A stretch of 64,000 nt of DNA from contig NZ_CP107989.1 of NCBI RefSeq assembly GCF_041435015.1, forward strand, positions 1,612,001 to 1,676,000. The letters run 5' to 3'. Positions 7,337 through 17,197 of this stretch are shown here, in pieces. The notes under the pieces are model-generated. The model was not told where the DNA came from. It made no database searches and worked only from the letters and a program-made list of their open reading frames with translations. The position numbers and the translations under genes were made by a program. Source of the DNA: Streptomyces canus (GTDB taxonomy: Bacteria > Actinomycetota > Actinomycetes > Streptomycetales > Streptomycetaceae). Each line of letters opens with the position of its first letter. Position 1 is the stretch's first letter.

Positions 7337-8134
7337 GTGACGCAGCAGATCCCGTCGACCGAACCGGAGCTGGCAGGTGTCCGCAACTTCCGTGACGTGG
7401 GCGGACTGCGGACGGCGGACGGACGGCGGGTGCGGTACGGCGTGCTGTTCCGCAGCGGTCACCTGGCGCACGCGACGGAGGACGACGCGGCCTTCCTGGC
7501 CTCCCTGGGTCTGCACACGATCTTCGACTTCCGCAACGCGGCGGACCAGAAGCTGGAGGGCCCGGACGTCGAGCTGCCGGGCGTCGCCAATGTGAACCTG
7601 CCGCTGAGCGACCCGGCGGAGGGCACCTGGTTCTGGAAGATGGTCCGCGACGGGGACATAGAGCAGCTGCGCGAACTCCTCGGCGACGGCAGGGCCGCGC
7701 AGCGGATGATCAACTCCTACCGCACGATGATCAAGGAGCGCACCGCCGAGCACTCCCAGGTGCTGCGCTCTCTCGCCGAGGACAGCGTGCCCGCCCTCAT
7801 GCACTGCGCGGCCGGCAAGGACCGCGCGGGGCTGTCCGTCGCGGTGACCCTGCTCGCCCTGGGCGTGGAGCGCGAGGCGATCGTCGCCGACTACCTGGAG
7901 TCGAACGCCAAGCACCGCCGCTACAAGGTGCGCCGCACCAGCACCTCCGCCGACGCCTACTCCCCCGAGGTCATGGAGCTGCTCAGTCCCCTGTTCGAGG
8001 CGCGCGCCGAGTACCTGTCGGCGGCCTTCGAGACCATCGAGGAGACATGGGGCAGCGTCGAGGTGTATCTGGAGGAGGGCCTCGGCCTGACTCCCGAGAT
8101 CCGCGAGCGGCTGCGGGACCGGCTGCTCGACTAG
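7337..8134 (+). CDS. Tyrosine phosphatase, Y_phosphatase3 family
   Basis: A 265-aa protein-tyrosine/serine or phosphoinositide-type phosphatase. The N-terminus carries the family motif AGVRNFRDVGGLRTADG. The P-loop Cys157-x5-Arg163 lies in MHCAAGKDRAGLS, giving the catalytic Cys and phosphate-binding Arg. The C-terminal half is helical and acidic. There is no signal peptide. Start: GTG at 7337, 6 nt after GGAGGA; the long open frame upstream is antisense to the alpha-galactosidase gene and is not coding. It is a single-gene unit, convergent with the DUF6126/XRE pair. Its substrate is unknown. Confidence 0.92.
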   Translation: MTQQIPSTEPELAGVRNFRDVGGLRTADGRRVRYGVLFRSGHLAHATEDDAAFLASLGLHTIFDFRNAADQKLEGPDVELPGVANVNLPLSDPAEGTWFWKMVRDGDIEQLRELLGDGRAAQRMINSYRTMIKERTAEHSQVLRSLAEDSVPALMHCAAGKDRAGLSVAVTLLALGVEREAIVADYLESNAKHRRYKVRRTSTSADAYSPEVMELLSPLFEARAEYLSAAFETIEETWGSVEVYLEEGLGLTPEIRERLRDRLLD

Positions 8135-8147
8135 AGCCGTACGGCCG

Positions 8148-8270
8148 CTACTGTCCGGCCCCCACCTCGAAGAGGAAGTAGATGAAGGCCGCGAAGACGT
8201 GGCCGACGGCGATGTAGACGATCAGGCGCACCCACAGGGCGCGGGGGAACTTCTCCTCCATGTCTTTCAT
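8148..8270 (-). CDS. Small membrane protein, DUF6126 family
   Basis: A 40-aa protein (MKDMEEKFPRALWVRLIVYI at its start) with one central hydrophobic helix ending in FAAFIYFLFEVGAGQ. The N-terminus is acidic then basic. It matches the DUF6126 family of small streptomycete membrane proteins that accompany XRE/cupin regulators. Its ATG overlaps the TGA of the upstream XRE gene (ATGA), so the two are translationally coupled. No function is established. A role as a membrane partner or sensor for the regulator is inference. Confidence 0.85.
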   Translation of the reverse strand: MKDMEEKFPRALWVRLIVYIAVGHVFAAFIYFLFEVGAGQ

Positions 8271-8872
8271 GGGGTCTCTCCAGGGGTGGGGCCCAGGCAC
8301 AGCGTGGCCGTGGGACTCTGCAACAGGGTGTGGACGAACAGGAGCTCGACTCCGTCGGGATCCTGGGCGGCGATGCGGTGCGGGGTCAGCGAGTCGAAGT
8401 GCGCGCTGTCGCCCGGGCCGAGCCGATGCGTGGTGTCACCGAGGCGCAGCCTGAGCCGCCCCTTGAGGACGTAGAGCCATTCCTCGCCGGGATGCACCCG
8501 CACGATGTCGCCCTGCGAACCGTGCGGCACCCGCACCCGCAGGGCCTGCATCCCACGGCCGGGCGCGCCGGCCTGGACGTACGTCCAGCCGCCCGCCTCG
8601 GTCGCCTCCATGTCGGCCGCGCGCACGACGGAGTCCCGCTCCGCGACCGTCTCGCCGAGCAGTTCCGAGACCGTCGTACCGTAGATACGGGCCAGCGCGA
8701 GCAGCATCGGCAGCGAGGGCTGGCGCTGACCGGTCTCCAGCCGGGAGAGATGGGCGGGTGACAGCCCCGCGGCACCGGCCGCGGCCTCCAGGGTGAGGGA
8801 GGCGCGGCGGCGCAGGGCGCGAAGCTGAGGAGCCACCGAGGGCAGCTCCGTGAAGGCTTCCGAAGAGCTCAT
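8267..8872 (-). CDS. XRE-family regulator with C-terminal cupin domain
   Basis: A 201-aa DNA-binding regulator. The N-terminal helix-turn-helix (about 15-70) reads LRRRASLTLEAAAGAAGLSP, then HLSRLETGQRQPSLPMLLAL. The C-terminal cupin_2 barrel (about 110-190) shows HPGEEWLYVLKGRLRLRLG and PGDSAHFDSLTPHRI, suggesting a small-molecule or metal effector. It is 4 nt overlapped with the DUF6126 gene. A twin dyad 21-55 bp upstream is the likely autoregulatory operator. The pair sits directly downstream of the hopanoid operon; in S. coelicolor the equivalent genes (about SCO6770/6771, from memory) occupy the same place. Regulation of the hopanoid genes by it is possible but unproven. Confidence 0.92.
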   Translation of the reverse strand: MSSSEAFTELPSVAPQLRALRRRASLTLEAAAGAAGLSPAHLSRLETGQRQPSLPMLLALARIYGTTVSELLGETVAERDSVVRAADMEATEAGGWTYVQAGAPGRGMQALRVRVPHGSQGDIVRVHPGEEWLYVLKGRLRLRLGDTTHRLGPGDSAHFDSLTPHRIAAQDPDGVELLFVHTLLQSPTATLCLGPTPGETP

Positions 8873-8884
8873 ACCTTCATTGAG

Positions 8885-8937
8885 CCGGAGTATTGCCTCT
8901 AGGGCAATTTTCTTGCCTTAGAGGCAAAAAGCTCCGG
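8885..8937. promoter_or_regulatory. Twin TTGCC-N5-GGCAA operator inside a nested palindrome
   Basis: Two dyads of the form TTGCC-N5-GGCAA occur at 8893-8907 and 8913-8927, 20 bp apart centre to centre, which is about two helical turns. The two 15-mers are also near-perfect reverse complements of each other. An outer stem CCGGAG (8885-8890) and CTCCGG (8932-8937) encloses them. The block lies between the end of hpnO and the XRE start, so it may serve both as operator/promoter for the XRE gene and as a terminator hairpin for the hopanoid operon. It is unusually AT-rich for this window. Confidence 0.7.
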
Positions 8938-8945
8938 ACGGGCCG

Positions 8946-10331
8946 CTACCGGTTGGCCACCGCCTGCTTCACCAGCGTCTTGCCGAAGTCCCACATCAGC
9001 CCGCTGCCGCTGTGCGCGTCGTCCATCACGTCGGTGAACGCGTCGACGAACCGGTCCACCTCCTTCTCCCCGACGACCAGCGGCGGAATCAGCTTGATGA
9101 CCTCCAGATGGTCGCCGGAGACCTGGGTGAGGATCCGGTGCCGCTGCAGGAGGGGGACGACCACCATCTGCGCGAACAGGCCCTTGCGCGCGGCCTGGAG
9201 CATGGTCCAGCGGCTGCGCAGCTTCAGCGACTTCGGCCTGCCGAACTCGATGCCGATCATCAGGCCACGGCCGCGGACGTCGGCGAGCAGCTCGTACTTG
9301 TCGACCAGCGCCGTGAGCCGGGACCTCAGCAGGTCGCCCGTGACGCGGGCGTTCGCGACGATCTGCTCGTTCTCCATGACCGAGAGGACCGCGAGGCCGG
9401 CCGCCATCGCCTGGGCGTTGGATCCGAAGCTCGCCGAGTGCACCAGCACCCGGTCCATCGACGAGTAGACCTTCTTGAAGATCCAGTCCTTGCCGAGGGT
9501 GGCGCCGACCGGCACATAGCCGCCGGAGAGCGCCTTGGCCACGCACACCAGGTCGGGCTCGACCCCGTCCTCGTGCTGGTAGGCGTAGAAGTCCCCGGTA
9601 CGGCCGAGCCCCGTCTGCACCTCGTCGGCGATGAGCAGCGCCTTGTGTTTGCGCAACAGCTCCTGCGCGGCCCGCAAGTAGCCGGGCGGGGCCTCGTGCA
9701 CCCCCTTGCCCTGGATCGGCTCCACGACCAGGGCGGCCACGTCGCCCTTCTTCAACTCCCGTGCCAGTGCGTCGAGATCGCCGAGAGGAACGGCGGTGTC
9801 GGGCAGCAGGGGCGCGAATCCGTCCCGGAAGCCCGACTCGCCGTTGACCGACAGCGACCCGGTGGTCAGCCCGTGGAAGGCATGGTCGCAGTACAGCACC
9901 CGGGGCTTCCCGGTGGCGTAGCGGGCGAACTTCAGCGCGGTCTCCACCGCCTCGGTGCCGCTGTTGCCGAAGAACACCCGGTCCAGGTGCGGGCTGTGGG
10001 CGAGGAGCTTCTCGGCCAGCAGCCCGGGCAGCGGCTGGCAGTCGAAGCGGGTGAGGTCGGCGAGCTGGGCGTCGAGGACGTCGTGCAGTGCCGTGCGGAC
10101 GACGGGGTGGTGGCGCCCCAGGCCCATGACGCCGAACCCGGCGAGCATGTCCAGGTAGTCGTTGCCGTCCGCGTCCCAGAAGTAGGCGCCCTCGCCGCGC
10201 TCGTAGACCTTGTCGAAGCCGATGGTGTGCAGCATGCGCGGGAGCTGGTGGTTCAGGTACCTGCCGTGCAGCTCGTAGCGCTCGGCTCCGCGCTCGGCCA
10301 GGAGTCTGCCGAGATCGAACTCCGTGCTCAT
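8946..10331 (-). CDS. hpnO: Hopanoid aminotransferase HpnO-like (class III PLP)
   Basis: A 461-aa PLP-dependent class-III aminotransferase, the last gene of the hopanoid operon. In the known pathway the enzyme converts an aldehyde form of ribosylhopane/bacteriohopanetriol to 35-aminobacteriohopanetriol. Visible motifs are [14 protein letters not shown] for phosphate binding, Asp236 in [15 protein letters not shown] for the pyridine nitrogen and the Schiff-base Lys266 in [13 protein letters not shown]. The ATG overlaps the dxs stop codon (ATGA). Length and context fit the streptomycete hopanoid cluster; other class-III aminotransferases look similar, so the assignment rests partly on position. 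Confidence 0.9.
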   Translation of the reverse strand: MSTEFDLGRLLAERGAERYELHGRYLNHQLPRMLHTIGFDKVYERGEGAYFWDADGNDYLDMLAGFGVMGLGRHHPVVRTALHDVLDAQLADLTRFDCQPLPGLLAEKLLAHSPHLDRVFFGNSGTEAVETALKFARYATGKPRVLYCDHAFHGLTTGSLSVNGESGFRDGFAPLLPDTAVPLGDLDALARELKKGDVAALVVEPIQGKGVHEAPPGYLRAAQELLRKHKALLIADEVQTGLGRTGDFYAYQHEDGVEPDLVCVAKALSGGYVPVGATLGKDWIFKKVYSSMDRVLVHSASFGSNAQAMAAGLAVLSVMENEQIVANARVTGDLLRSRLTALVDKYELLADVRGRGLMIGIEFGRPKSLKLRSRWTMLQAARKGLFAQMVVVPLLQRHRILTQVSGDHLEVIKLIPPLVVGEKEVDRFVDAFTDVMDDAHSGSGLMWDFGKTLVKQAVANR

Positions 10332-12226
10332 TCAGCCTTCTCCCTGACTTCGGTCTGTGCCTTCACGGCCAGACTCGCGCTGATCCGCCCCGCCACCTCG
10401 ACCGGCGTCAGACCGATGTCGGCGAGCACCTCGCCCCGCTTGGCGTGCGCGAGGAACTGCTCCGGGATCCCGAACCGCCGTACGGGTACGTCGACTTCGG
10501 CGTCACCGAGCGCCAACGCGACGGCGGCGCCCACTCCGGCGGCCCGGCTGTTGTCCTCGACGACGGCGACCAGCCGGTGTTCCGCGGCGAGGCCGGGCAG
10601 CGAGGGGTCGACGGGTTTGACCCAACGCGGGTCCACCACCGTGCAGTTGATGCCCCGCGCCTCCAGCAGCTCGGCGGCCTGGAGGCACACCGGGGCCATC
10701 ACACCGACGGCCACCAGCAGCACCTCGGGCCGCTCGCCACGATGCAGCACGTCCAGGCCACCGACCCGGTCGATCGCCGGCATCGAAGGCCCCACGGATT
10801 CCTTCGGGAACCGCACCAGGGTCGGCGCGTCGTCCACGGCGACCGCCTCCCGCAGCTGCGCCCGCAGCTGGTCGGCGTCCCGAGGAGCGGCGATCCTCAG
10901 TCCGGGGACGACCTGGAGGATCGACATGTCCCACATGCCGTTGTGGGAGGCCCCGTCGACGCCCGTGACCCCGGCCCGGTCCAGGACGAACGTGACCCCG
11001 CAACGGTGCAGGGCGACGTCCATCAGGAGCTGGTCGAAGGCCCGGTTCAGGAAGGTCGCGTACACGGCGACGACCGGATGCAGCCCACCGGTGGCAAGAC
11101 CCGCGGCGGAGACGGCCGCGTGCTGCTCGGCGATTCCGACGTCCCACACCCGGTCGGGGAAACGCGCCGCGAACTTCCCGAGGCCCACCGGGTGCAGCAT
11201 GGCCGCCGTGATCGCCACGACGTCCTCCCGCTCCTCCCCGATCGCGACGATCTCGTCGCCGAACACCGAGGTCCAGGAGGGCCCGTTGGACGGCGCGAGC
11301 GGCTCACAGGTGAGGGGGTCCATCACACCGACGGTGTGGAAGTGATCCTCTTCATGGGCCAGGGCGGGCTCGTAACCGCGCCCCTTCTCCGTCAGGCAGT
11401 GGACGAGAACCGGTCCGTGGAAGCGCTTGGCGCGCCTCAGCGCCGACTCCACGGCCCCGATGTCGTGTCCGTCGATCGGGCCGACGTACTTCAGCCCGAG
11501 GTCCTCGAACATGCCCTGCGGTGCGAAGGCGTCCTTGAAGCCCTTCTTCGCGCCGTGCAGGGACTCGTAGACGGTGTTGCCGACCAGGGGGGTTCTGAGG
11601 AGTACGTCCTTCCCCCAGGCCAGCACCTTCTCGTAGCCGTCGGTCGTGCGCAGCGTGGCCAGGTGGTTGGCGAGCCCGCCGATGGTCGGCGAGTACGACC
11701 GCTCGTTGTCGTTGACGACGATGATCAGCGGCCGGTCCTTGGCGGCCGCGATGTTGTTCAGCGCCTCCCAGGCCATGCCGCCGGTGAGCGCGCCGTCGCC
11801 GATGACCGCGACGACATGCCCCTTCGCCCCCTGCACCTGGCGGGCCTTGGCGAGCCCGTCGGCCCAGCCGAGCGCGGTGGAGGCGTGGCTGTTCTCGACG
11901 ATGTCGTGCTCGGACTCCTCGCGCGAGGGGTAGCCGGACAGGCCGCCCTTGCCGCGCAGCTTGGAGAAGTCCTGACGTCCCGTCAGAATCTTGTGCACAT
12001 AGCTCTGATGACCGGTGTCCCACACGATGCGGTCGACCGGTGACTCGAAGACCCGGTGGAGCGCGATGGAGAGTTCCACCACCCCCAGATTGGGCCCGAG
12101 GTGTCCGCCGGTCCTGGCGACCGCGTGCACCAGGAACTCCCTGATTTCTTCGGACAGTTCGCCGAGATCCGACTCGGACAGCGCCTTCAGGTCGCGTGGT
12201 CCCCGGATGTTCTCCAGAATGGTCAC
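10328..12226 (-). CDS. dxs: 1-deoxy-D-xylulose-5-phosphate synthase
   Basis: A 632-aa thiamine-diphosphate enzyme that condenses pyruvate and glyceraldehyde-3-phosphate, the first step of the MEP pathway. The ThDP-binding motif is [18 protein letters not shown], and the N-terminal [18 protein letters not shown] and [12 protein letters not shown] are typical. The pyrimidine-binding domain has [17 protein letters not shown]; the transketolase C-terminal domain is complete. Start: GTG at 12226 after AAGGGGG. It lies inside the hopanoid operon, 27 nt after ispG, and overlaps hpnO by 4 nt. Streptomycetes usually carry a second dxs elsewhere, so this copy likely boosts precursor supply for hopanoids. 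Confidence 0.97.
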   Translation of the reverse strand: MTILENIRGPRDLKALSESDLGELSEEIREFLVHAVARTGGHLGPNLGVVELSIALHRVFESPVDRIVWDTGHQSYVHKILTGRQDFSKLRGKGGLSGYPSREESEHDIVENSHASTALGWADGLAKARQVQGAKGHVVAVIGDGALTGGMAWEALNNIAAAKDRPLIIVVNDNERSYSPTIGGLANHLATLRTTDGYEKVLAWGKDVLLRTPLVGNTVYESLHGAKKGFKDAFAPQGMFEDLGLKYVGPIDGHDIGAVESALRRAKRFHGPVLVHCLTEKGRGYEPALAHEEDHFHTVGVMDPLTCEPLAPSNGPSWTSVFGDEIVAIGEEREDVVAITAAMLHPVGLGKFAARFPDRVWDVGIAEQHAAVSAAGLATGGLHPVVAVYATFLNRAFDQLLMDVALHRCGVTFVLDRAGVTGVDGASHNGMWDMSILQVVPGLRIAAPRDADQLRAQLREAVAVDDAPTLVRFPKESVGPSMPAIDRVGGLDVLHRGERPEVLLVAVGVMAPVCLQAAELLEARGINCTVVDPRWVKPVDPSLPGLAAEHRLVAVVEDNSRAAGVGAAVALALGDAEVDVPVRRFGIPEQFLAHAKRGEVLADIGLTPVEVAGRISASLAVKAQTEVREKAE

Positions 12227-12253
12227 GCTCGGGCCCCCTTCGGTCCGTGCTGT

Positions 12254-13411
12254 TCAACTCACGGTGACGGCCGGCTCCCCCGACGCGACGCCGTCCTGCT
12301 CCATCTGTTCGGCGATCTTCATCGCCTCCTCGATGAGGGTCTCCACGATCTTCGACTCCGGGACGGTCTTGATGACCTCGCCCTTCACGAAGATCTGCCC
12401 CTTGCCGTTGCCGGAGGCGACCCCGAGGTCCGCCTCCCGTGCCTCGCCGGGACCGTTGACCACACATCCCATCACCGCGACCCGCAGGGGCACTTCCATG
12501 CCCTCGAGACCCGCCGTGACCTCGTCGGCCAGCTTGTAGACGTCGACCTGCGCACGCCCGCAGGACGGACACGACACGATCTCCAGCCGGCGTTGCCGCA
12601 GGTTCAGCGACTCCAGGATCTGGATGCCGACCTTGACCTCCTCGACCGGCGGGGCACTCAGCGACACCCGGATGGTGTCGCCGATCCCCCTGCTGAGCAG
12701 CGCGCCGAAGGCCACCGCCGACTTGATCGTCCCCTGGAAGGCGGGCCCGGCCTCCGTGACCCCCAGATGCAGCGGGTAGTCGCTCTGCTCGGCGAGCAGC
12801 GTGTAGGCGCTGACCATCACCACGGGATCGTTGTGCTTGACGGAGATCTTGATGTCCCGGAAGCCGTGTTCCTCGAACAACGATGCTTCCCACAACGCCG
12901 ATTCGACGAGCGCCTCCGGAGTCGCCTTCCCGTACTTCTGGAGCAGTCTCCTGTCCAGCGACCCGGCGTTGACCCCGATCCGGATCGGTGTGCCGTGGTC
13001 CTTCGCGGCCCGCGCGATCTCCTTGACCTTGTCGTCGAACTGCTTGATGTTGCCGGGATTGACGCGTACGGCCGCACAGCCGGCCTCGATCGCCGCGAAG
13101 ACGTACTTGGGCTGGAAGTGGATGTCCGCGATCACCGGGATCTGCGACTTGCGCGCGATGGTCGCCAGGGCGTCCGCGTCGTCCTGCGTGGGACAGGCGA
13201 CGCGGACGATCTGGCAGCCGGACGCGGTGAGCTCGGCGATCTGCTGGAGCGTGGCGCCGATGTCCGACGTACGGGTCGTCGTCATCGACTGCACCGACAC
13301 CGGGGCCCCGCCCCCGACCGCCACCGGTCCGACGTGGATCTGCCGCGACAGGCGCCGCTCGGCGATCGGCCGGACCGGCACCTCGGGGACGCCCAAGGAA
13401 ATGGCGGTCAT
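12254..13411 (-). CDS. ispG: 4-hydroxy-3-methylbut-2-en-1-yl diphosphate synthase
   Basis: A 385-aa iron-sulfur enzyme (GcpE) of the MEP pathway, making HMBPP from MEcPP. The N-terminal TIM barrel shows [13 protein letters not shown] and [14 protein letters not shown]. The C-terminal Fe-S domain shows the cysteines of [11 protein letters not shown] and the terminal [10 protein letters not shown]. It starts 4 nt after the hpnH stop with little ribosome binding site of its own, so translational coupling is likely. Like the adjacent dxs it is probably an operon-dedicated paralogue; a housekeeping ispG is expected elsewhere in the genome. Confidence 0.97.
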   Translation of the reverse strand: MTAISLGVPEVPVRPIAERRLSRQIHVGPVAVGGGAPVSVQSMTTTRTSDIGATLQQIAELTASGCQIVRVACPTQDDADALATIARKSQIPVIADIHFQPKYVFAAIEAGCAAVRVNPGNIKQFDDKVKEIARAAKDHGTPIRIGVNAGSLDRRLLQKYGKATPEALVESALWEASLFEEHGFRDIKISVKHNDPVVMVSAYTLLAEQSDYPLHLGVTEAGPAFQGTIKSAVAFGALLSRGIGDTIRVSLSAPPVEEVKVGIQILESLNLRQRRLEIVSCPSCGRAQVDVYKLADEVTAGLEGMEVPLRVAVMGCVVNGPGEAREADLGVASGNGKGQIFVKGEVIKTVPESKIVETLIEEAMKIAEQMEQDGVASGEPAVTVS

Positions 13412-13415
13412 GACG

Positions 13416-14438
13416 CTACTCGCGGTTTCCGGAGACCGTCTCGCGCATGGCGCGCAGCGACTCCTTGAGCGAGCCCATCGTGGCGAGAACGGCGGTGGGC
13501 TCGTAGCCGCAGTGCGCCATGCAGTTGGCGCACCGCGGGTCCTTGCCGCGGCCGTACTTGTCCCAGTCGGTCTCCTCGATGAGTTCGCGGTACGTCGGCA
13601 CGTATCCGTCGCTCATCAGGTAGCAGGGCCGCTGCCAGCCGAACAGGGAGTAGTTCGGGATCGCCCAGGCCGTGCACGGGAAGTCGACCTTGCCCTCCAG
13701 GAAGTCCAGGAAGAGCGGGGAGTGGTTGAGCCGCCACTTCTTGCGGTTGCCGCCCGCGAAGGCCTTCTTGAACAGCTCACGGGTCTGCTCCACGCCCAGG
13801 AAGTGCTCCTGGTCGGGCGCCTTCTCGTAGGCGTAGGCGGGCGAGATCATCATCTCGTCGACCTTGAGGTCGTCGTTGAGGAAGTTGAGCACCTCGATGA
13901 TGGTCTGCGGGGTGTCGGTGTTGAAGAAGGTCGAGTTGGTGGTGACCCGGAAGCCGCGCTGCTTTGCCTCCTTGATCGCCTCCACGGCCTCGTCGAACAC
14001 GCCCTCCTTCGCCACGGACTCGTCGTGCCGCTCACGCAGCCCGTCGATGTGCACCGCGAAGGCGAAGTAGGGGGAGGGCTTGAACTTGTCCATCTTCTTG
14101 CGCAGCAGCATGGCGTTGGTGCAGAGGAAGACGTACTTCTTCTTCGCCACCAACTGCCGGACGATCTCATCGATCTGAGGGTGCATCAGCGGCTCACCGC
14201 CGGCGATGGACACCATCGGCGCACCGGACTCCAACACCGCCCCGACGGCCTGCGCCACCGGCATGCGCTGCTTGAGGACACCCGCCGGATGCTGGATCTT
14301 GCCGCAGCCCTCGCATTTGAGATTGCACGCGAAGAGAGGCTCCAGCTCCACGATCAGCGGGAACTTGTCCCGCTTGCGGAGCTTTTGTTCGGCCAAGTAT
14401 GTAGCGACCTTGATGGACTGGCGCAGCGGCATGGCCAT
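13416..14438 (-). CDS. hpnH: Adenosylhopane synthase HpnH (radical SAM)
   Basis: A 340-aa radical-SAM enzyme that adds the 5'-deoxyadenosyl group to diploptene to form adenosylhopane. The [4Fe-4S] motif is Cys38-x3-Cys42-x2-Cys45 in [22 protein letters not shown] is the GGE motif. The C-terminal region has a second Cys-rich stretch, [15 protein letters not shown], as in other HpnH proteins. Start: ATG at 14438 (MAMPLRQS), 8 nt after AGGAGGTGA; an upstream extension of the frame is not needed. It follows hpnG by 5 nt. Confidence 0.96.
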   Translation of the reverse strand: MAMPLRQSIKVATYLAEQKLRKRDKFPLIVELEPLFACNLKCEGCGKIQHPAGVLKQRMPVAQAVGAVLESGAPMVSIAGGEPLMHPQIDEIVRQLVAKKKYVFLCTNAMLLRKKMDKFKPSPYFAFAVHIDGLRERHDESVAKEGVFDEAVEAIKEAKQRGFRVTTNSTFFNTDTPQTIIEVLNFLNDDLKVDEMMISPAYAYEKAPDQEHFLGVEQTRELFKKAFAGGNRKKWRLNHSPLFLDFLEGKVDFPCTAWAIPNYSLFGWQRPCYLMSDGYVPTYRELIEETDWDKYGRGKDPRCANCMAHCGYEPTAVLATMGSLKESLRAMRETVSGNRE

Positions 14439-14443
14439 CTGGC

Positions 14444-15085
14444 TCACCTCCTGGGGAGCAGCAAGGAACGGTGCCATTCATGGAAAGCTGGAAGAACGGA
14501 ACGAAGGACGCGGAAGGCTGATATTCCACCGCGTACCGTGCCGATCCGGACGAGTTCATGTTGTGGAGCATCCACGACCACCCGGACGGCCGCAACAGGG
14601 TGCTCGCCGGCGCGCACGGCGCTCAGGAGCGTGGCCGCGGACTCCATGTCGACCGCGATCGCACCGGTCGCGAGCAGATCCGACCGCTCGTGACCGCGGA
14701 CGACGTGATCGGAGCCGGTGAGCGGTCCGGTGTGCACGGTACGTCCCGGTACGGCCCGTACGAGCTCCTTGACCAGTAGGTCGGTCTCCACACAGGGAAC
14801 GGTTCCGTCCGGATCCCGGGTCTCCTCGGCGACCACCAGATCGCCGGGGTGCATCCCGGGGGCGAGCCCCGCGCAGAAGCCGGTGGCCAGGACGGCGGCC
14901 CCGGCGAGCGCGGGGTCGGCCAGGCGCCGGGTGACGGACCGTTCCGCCGCCTTGGGGCCCATGCCCGTCCTGAGCAGGGTGACCGGCCCGCCGGCCCCGC
15001 CGCGGTCGCCGGTGCGCAGGGCGAGGTGCTCGATGCCGAGAGCGCAGGCGATCAGCAGCGGGGCGGTGGCGGGCTGGGTGCTCAT
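14444..15085 (-). CDS. hpnG: Adenosylhopane nucleosidase/phosphorylase HpnG
   Basis: A 213-aa protein of the nucleoside-phosphorylase/MTAN-like superfamily that removes adenine from adenosylhopane, giving ribosylhopane. Visible features are LLRTGMGPKAAERSV, ATGFCAGLAPGMHPGDLVVA and the substrate-binding AVDMESAATL, the nucleosidase signature. It overlaps the end of shc by one base (TGATG) and hpnH follows within 5 nt, so all three are co-translated. Automatic pipelines often call this gene simply a phosphorylase. Confidence 0.92.
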   Translation of the reverse strand: MSTQPATAPLLIACALGIEHLALRTGDRGGAGGPVTLLRTGMGPKAAERSVTRRLADPALAGAAVLATGFCAGLAPGMHPGDLVVAEETRDPDGTVPCVETDLLVKELVRAVPGRTVHTGPLTGSDHVVRGHERSDLLATGAIAVDMESAATLLSAVRAGEHPVAAVRVVVDAPQHELVRIGTVRGGISAFRVLRSVLPAFHEWHRSLLLPRR

Positions 15086-17076
15086 CAGGGGGCCTCGGTC
15101 CGGGAGAACGGTTCTCCGTGGACGTACCGGCCCAGGGCGGTGAGCGGGAAGACCTGTCGGTAGAGGTGGTAGTTGATGGAGAAGTCCGAGGGGAAACCGG
15201 TGCCGGTGAAGTAGGGCTCGTCCCAGGAGCCGTCCTCGCGCTGGGTGCTCGCGAGCCACTCGATGCCGCGCTCGACGGCCTTGGAGTCCTTCTCCTCCGC
15301 GGCCAGCAGCGCCATCAGCGCCCAGGCCGTCTGCGAGGCCGTGGAGGCGCCACGGCCGCTCCACTCCTTGACGTACTTGTAGGAGCGCAGGTCCTCGCCC
15401 CAGCCACCGTCGTCGTTCTGCACCTTCTCCAGCCAGGCCACCGCCCGCCGGATCGCCGGGTGCGAGGCGGGCAGACCGGCGGCGGTCAGCGCGGGCACCA
15501 CCGACCCGGTGCCGTAGACGTAGTTGACGCCCCAGCGTCCGAACCACGAACCGTCCGGCTCCTGTTCGGCGAGCAGCCACTCGATGCCGCGCCGGGTGCG
15601 CGGGTCGTGGGAGAGCCCCTCGAACGCGAGCATCTCCACCACGTGCGCGGTGACGTCGGCTGACGGCGGGTCGATGACCTCGCCGAAGTCGCAGAACGGC
15701 AGCCGGTTGGGGAACGGGCTGGTGTTGTCGACGTCGAAGGCGCCCCAGGCGCCGTTCTTCGACTGCATCCCGAGGTTCCAGCGCACTCCGCGTCCGATGG
15801 CCTTCTCCACCCGCTCGGGGTCGTGGTGCCTGACCCGGCGCAGGGCGAGGACGACCTCGGCGGTGTCGTCGATGTCGGGGTAGTTGTCGTTGTGGAACTC
15901 GAACGCCCATCCACCCGGCGGGAGTTGCGGTCTTTTGACGGCCCAGTCGCCGGGCCGGACGATCTCCTCGCCGAGCATCCAGTCCGCGGCCTTGACGAGC
16001 TGCGGGTGATCGGCGGGCACACCCGCGTCGGCGAGCGCGATGGTGGCGAGGCAGGTGTCCCACACCGGCGACTGGCAGGCCTCGATCATCCGGGACCCGT
16101 CCTCGCGCCAGATGGCGAAGCGGTCCAGGGACTCCAACCCGGCCCGCATGACCGGGTGTTCGAGGTCGTAGCCGAGCAGGTGCAGCGCGATCACCGAATA
16201 GACGGCCGGGGGCTGGATACCGCCCCAGCAGCCGTCGTTCTCCTGCCGCTCGATGATCCAGCGGGCCGCGCTGTTCATCGCGGCTCTGCGCAGTCGGCGC
16301 GGGGCGACCTTGCGCAGCTGGTGCAGCGCCTTGTCGAGACGCTGGAAGGCGCCGTCCCAGCTCGCCACCGGGGCGAGGGGCTTGGCCGGGTTCGGGTCGG
16401 CCGGGTCGATGTGCAGCTCGTCGAGCGGGAAGGGTGCGGGCCGGACCGGGCGCTTCGCGGAGACGATCGTCAGCGGGACGATGGTCTGGCGGGCCCAGCA
16501 GCCGAAGTCGTAGATGTTGAGCGGCATCCACCGGGGGAAGTAGATGAGCTCCGGCGGGAGTTCGGGCAGGTCCTCCCACTTCCACCAGCCGAACAGGGCG
16601 AGCCAGATCCGGGTGAACACCCGGGCCGCGGCGATACCGCCCTGAGCGCGGATCCAGGCGGAGGCCTTCGCCATGTGCGGGGCGTCGGGCGCGTCGCCGT
16701 CCAGGCGCAGAGCGACGTACGCCTCGATGGTGGTGGAGAGTTCGCCGGGCCCGCCGTAGAAGCCGGCCCAGGCGCCGTCCTCGCGCTGCTCGCCGCGGAT
16801 GAACTGGGCGGCGGCACGGGTGGTCGACTCGTCGCGGATGCCCAGGAACTGTCGGAGCAGCAGGTCCTCGGCGTCCATCGTGACGTTGGTCTCGAGGTCG
16901 CCCTTCCACCAGCCCTCGGCGTCCTGCCGGGCGAGCAGGTGCTCGGTGGCGCGCTGTACGGCACGTACGGCGGCTTCTTGTATCCCGGCCGCCACGGGGG
17001 TGTCGAGGTGGGTTTCGCTGGCCGCGGCAGCGCGGGGCGGCAGGGCCCCGGTGCTTCCGTCGGTCGTCGCTGTCAT
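15085..17076 (-). CDS. shc: Squalene-hopene cyclase
   Basis: A 663-aa monotopic membrane cyclase (HpnF/Shc) that converts squalene to hopene and hopanol. The catalytic DxDD motif is Asp401-Ile-Asp403-Asp404 in NYPDIDDTAEVVLAL. Repeated QW motifs are spread through the protein, for example near GAWAGFYGG, GCWGGIQPP, GAWGAFDVD, GSWFGRWGV, GGWGEDL and GSWDEP. Length fits the family. Start ATG 17076 follows GAAGGGGAAG. About 120 nt separates it from the preceding polyprenyl synthase gene, the largest gap in the operon, so an internal promoter is possible. It overlaps hpnG by one base. Confidence 0.98.
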   Translation of the reverse strand: MTATTDGSTGALPPRAAAASETHLDTPVAAGIQEAAVRAVQRATEHLLARQDAEGWWKGDLETNVTMDAEDLLLRQFLGIRDESTTRAAAQFIRGEQREDGAWAGFYGGPGELSTTIEAYVALRLDGDAPDAPHMAKASAWIRAQGGIAAARVFTRIWLALFGWWKWEDLPELPPELIYFPRWMPLNIYDFGCWARQTIVPLTIVSAKRPVRPAPFPLDELHIDPADPNPAKPLAPVASWDGAFQRLDKALHQLRKVAPRRLRRAAMNSAARWIIERQENDGCWGGIQPPAVYSVIALHLLGYDLEHPVMRAGLESLDRFAIWREDGSRMIEACQSPVWDTCLATIALADAGVPADHPQLVKAADWMLGEEIVRPGDWAVKRPQLPPGGWAFEFHNDNYPDIDDTAEVVLALRRVRHHDPERVEKAIGRGVRWNLGMQSKNGAWGAFDVDNTSPFPNRLPFCDFGEVIDPPSADVTAHVVEMLAFEGLSHDPRTRRGIEWLLAEQEPDGSWFGRWGVNYVYGTGSVVPALTAAGLPASHPAIRRAVAWLEKVQNDDGGWGEDLRSYKYVKEWSGRGASTASQTAWALMALLAAEEKDSKAVERGIEWLASTQREDGSWDEPYFTGTGFPSDFSINYHLYRQVFPLTALGRYVHGEPFSRTEAP

Positions 17077-17197
17077 GGCTTCCCCTTCGTGCAGTGTGCA
17101 ATGTGGTGCTCTGCTGTGGGTCCGCCGTCGGCCGGTGCTTTTCCTTTCCTCGCAGCACCGGCCGGCGACTACGCGAGGGCTATTCGACCGATAGTGA

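Noticed and set aside
10445..12043. Plus-strand frame of 532 codons antisense to dxs
   Set aside because: dxs is complete and fully supported by motifs; no recognisable domain is encoded on the opposite strand.
14444..17158. A single 904-codon frame suggesting an Shc-HpnG fusion
   Set aside because: Only the last 213 codons are real in that frame (hpnG). The upstream part is out of frame with shc, which is intact and overlaps hpnG by one base.
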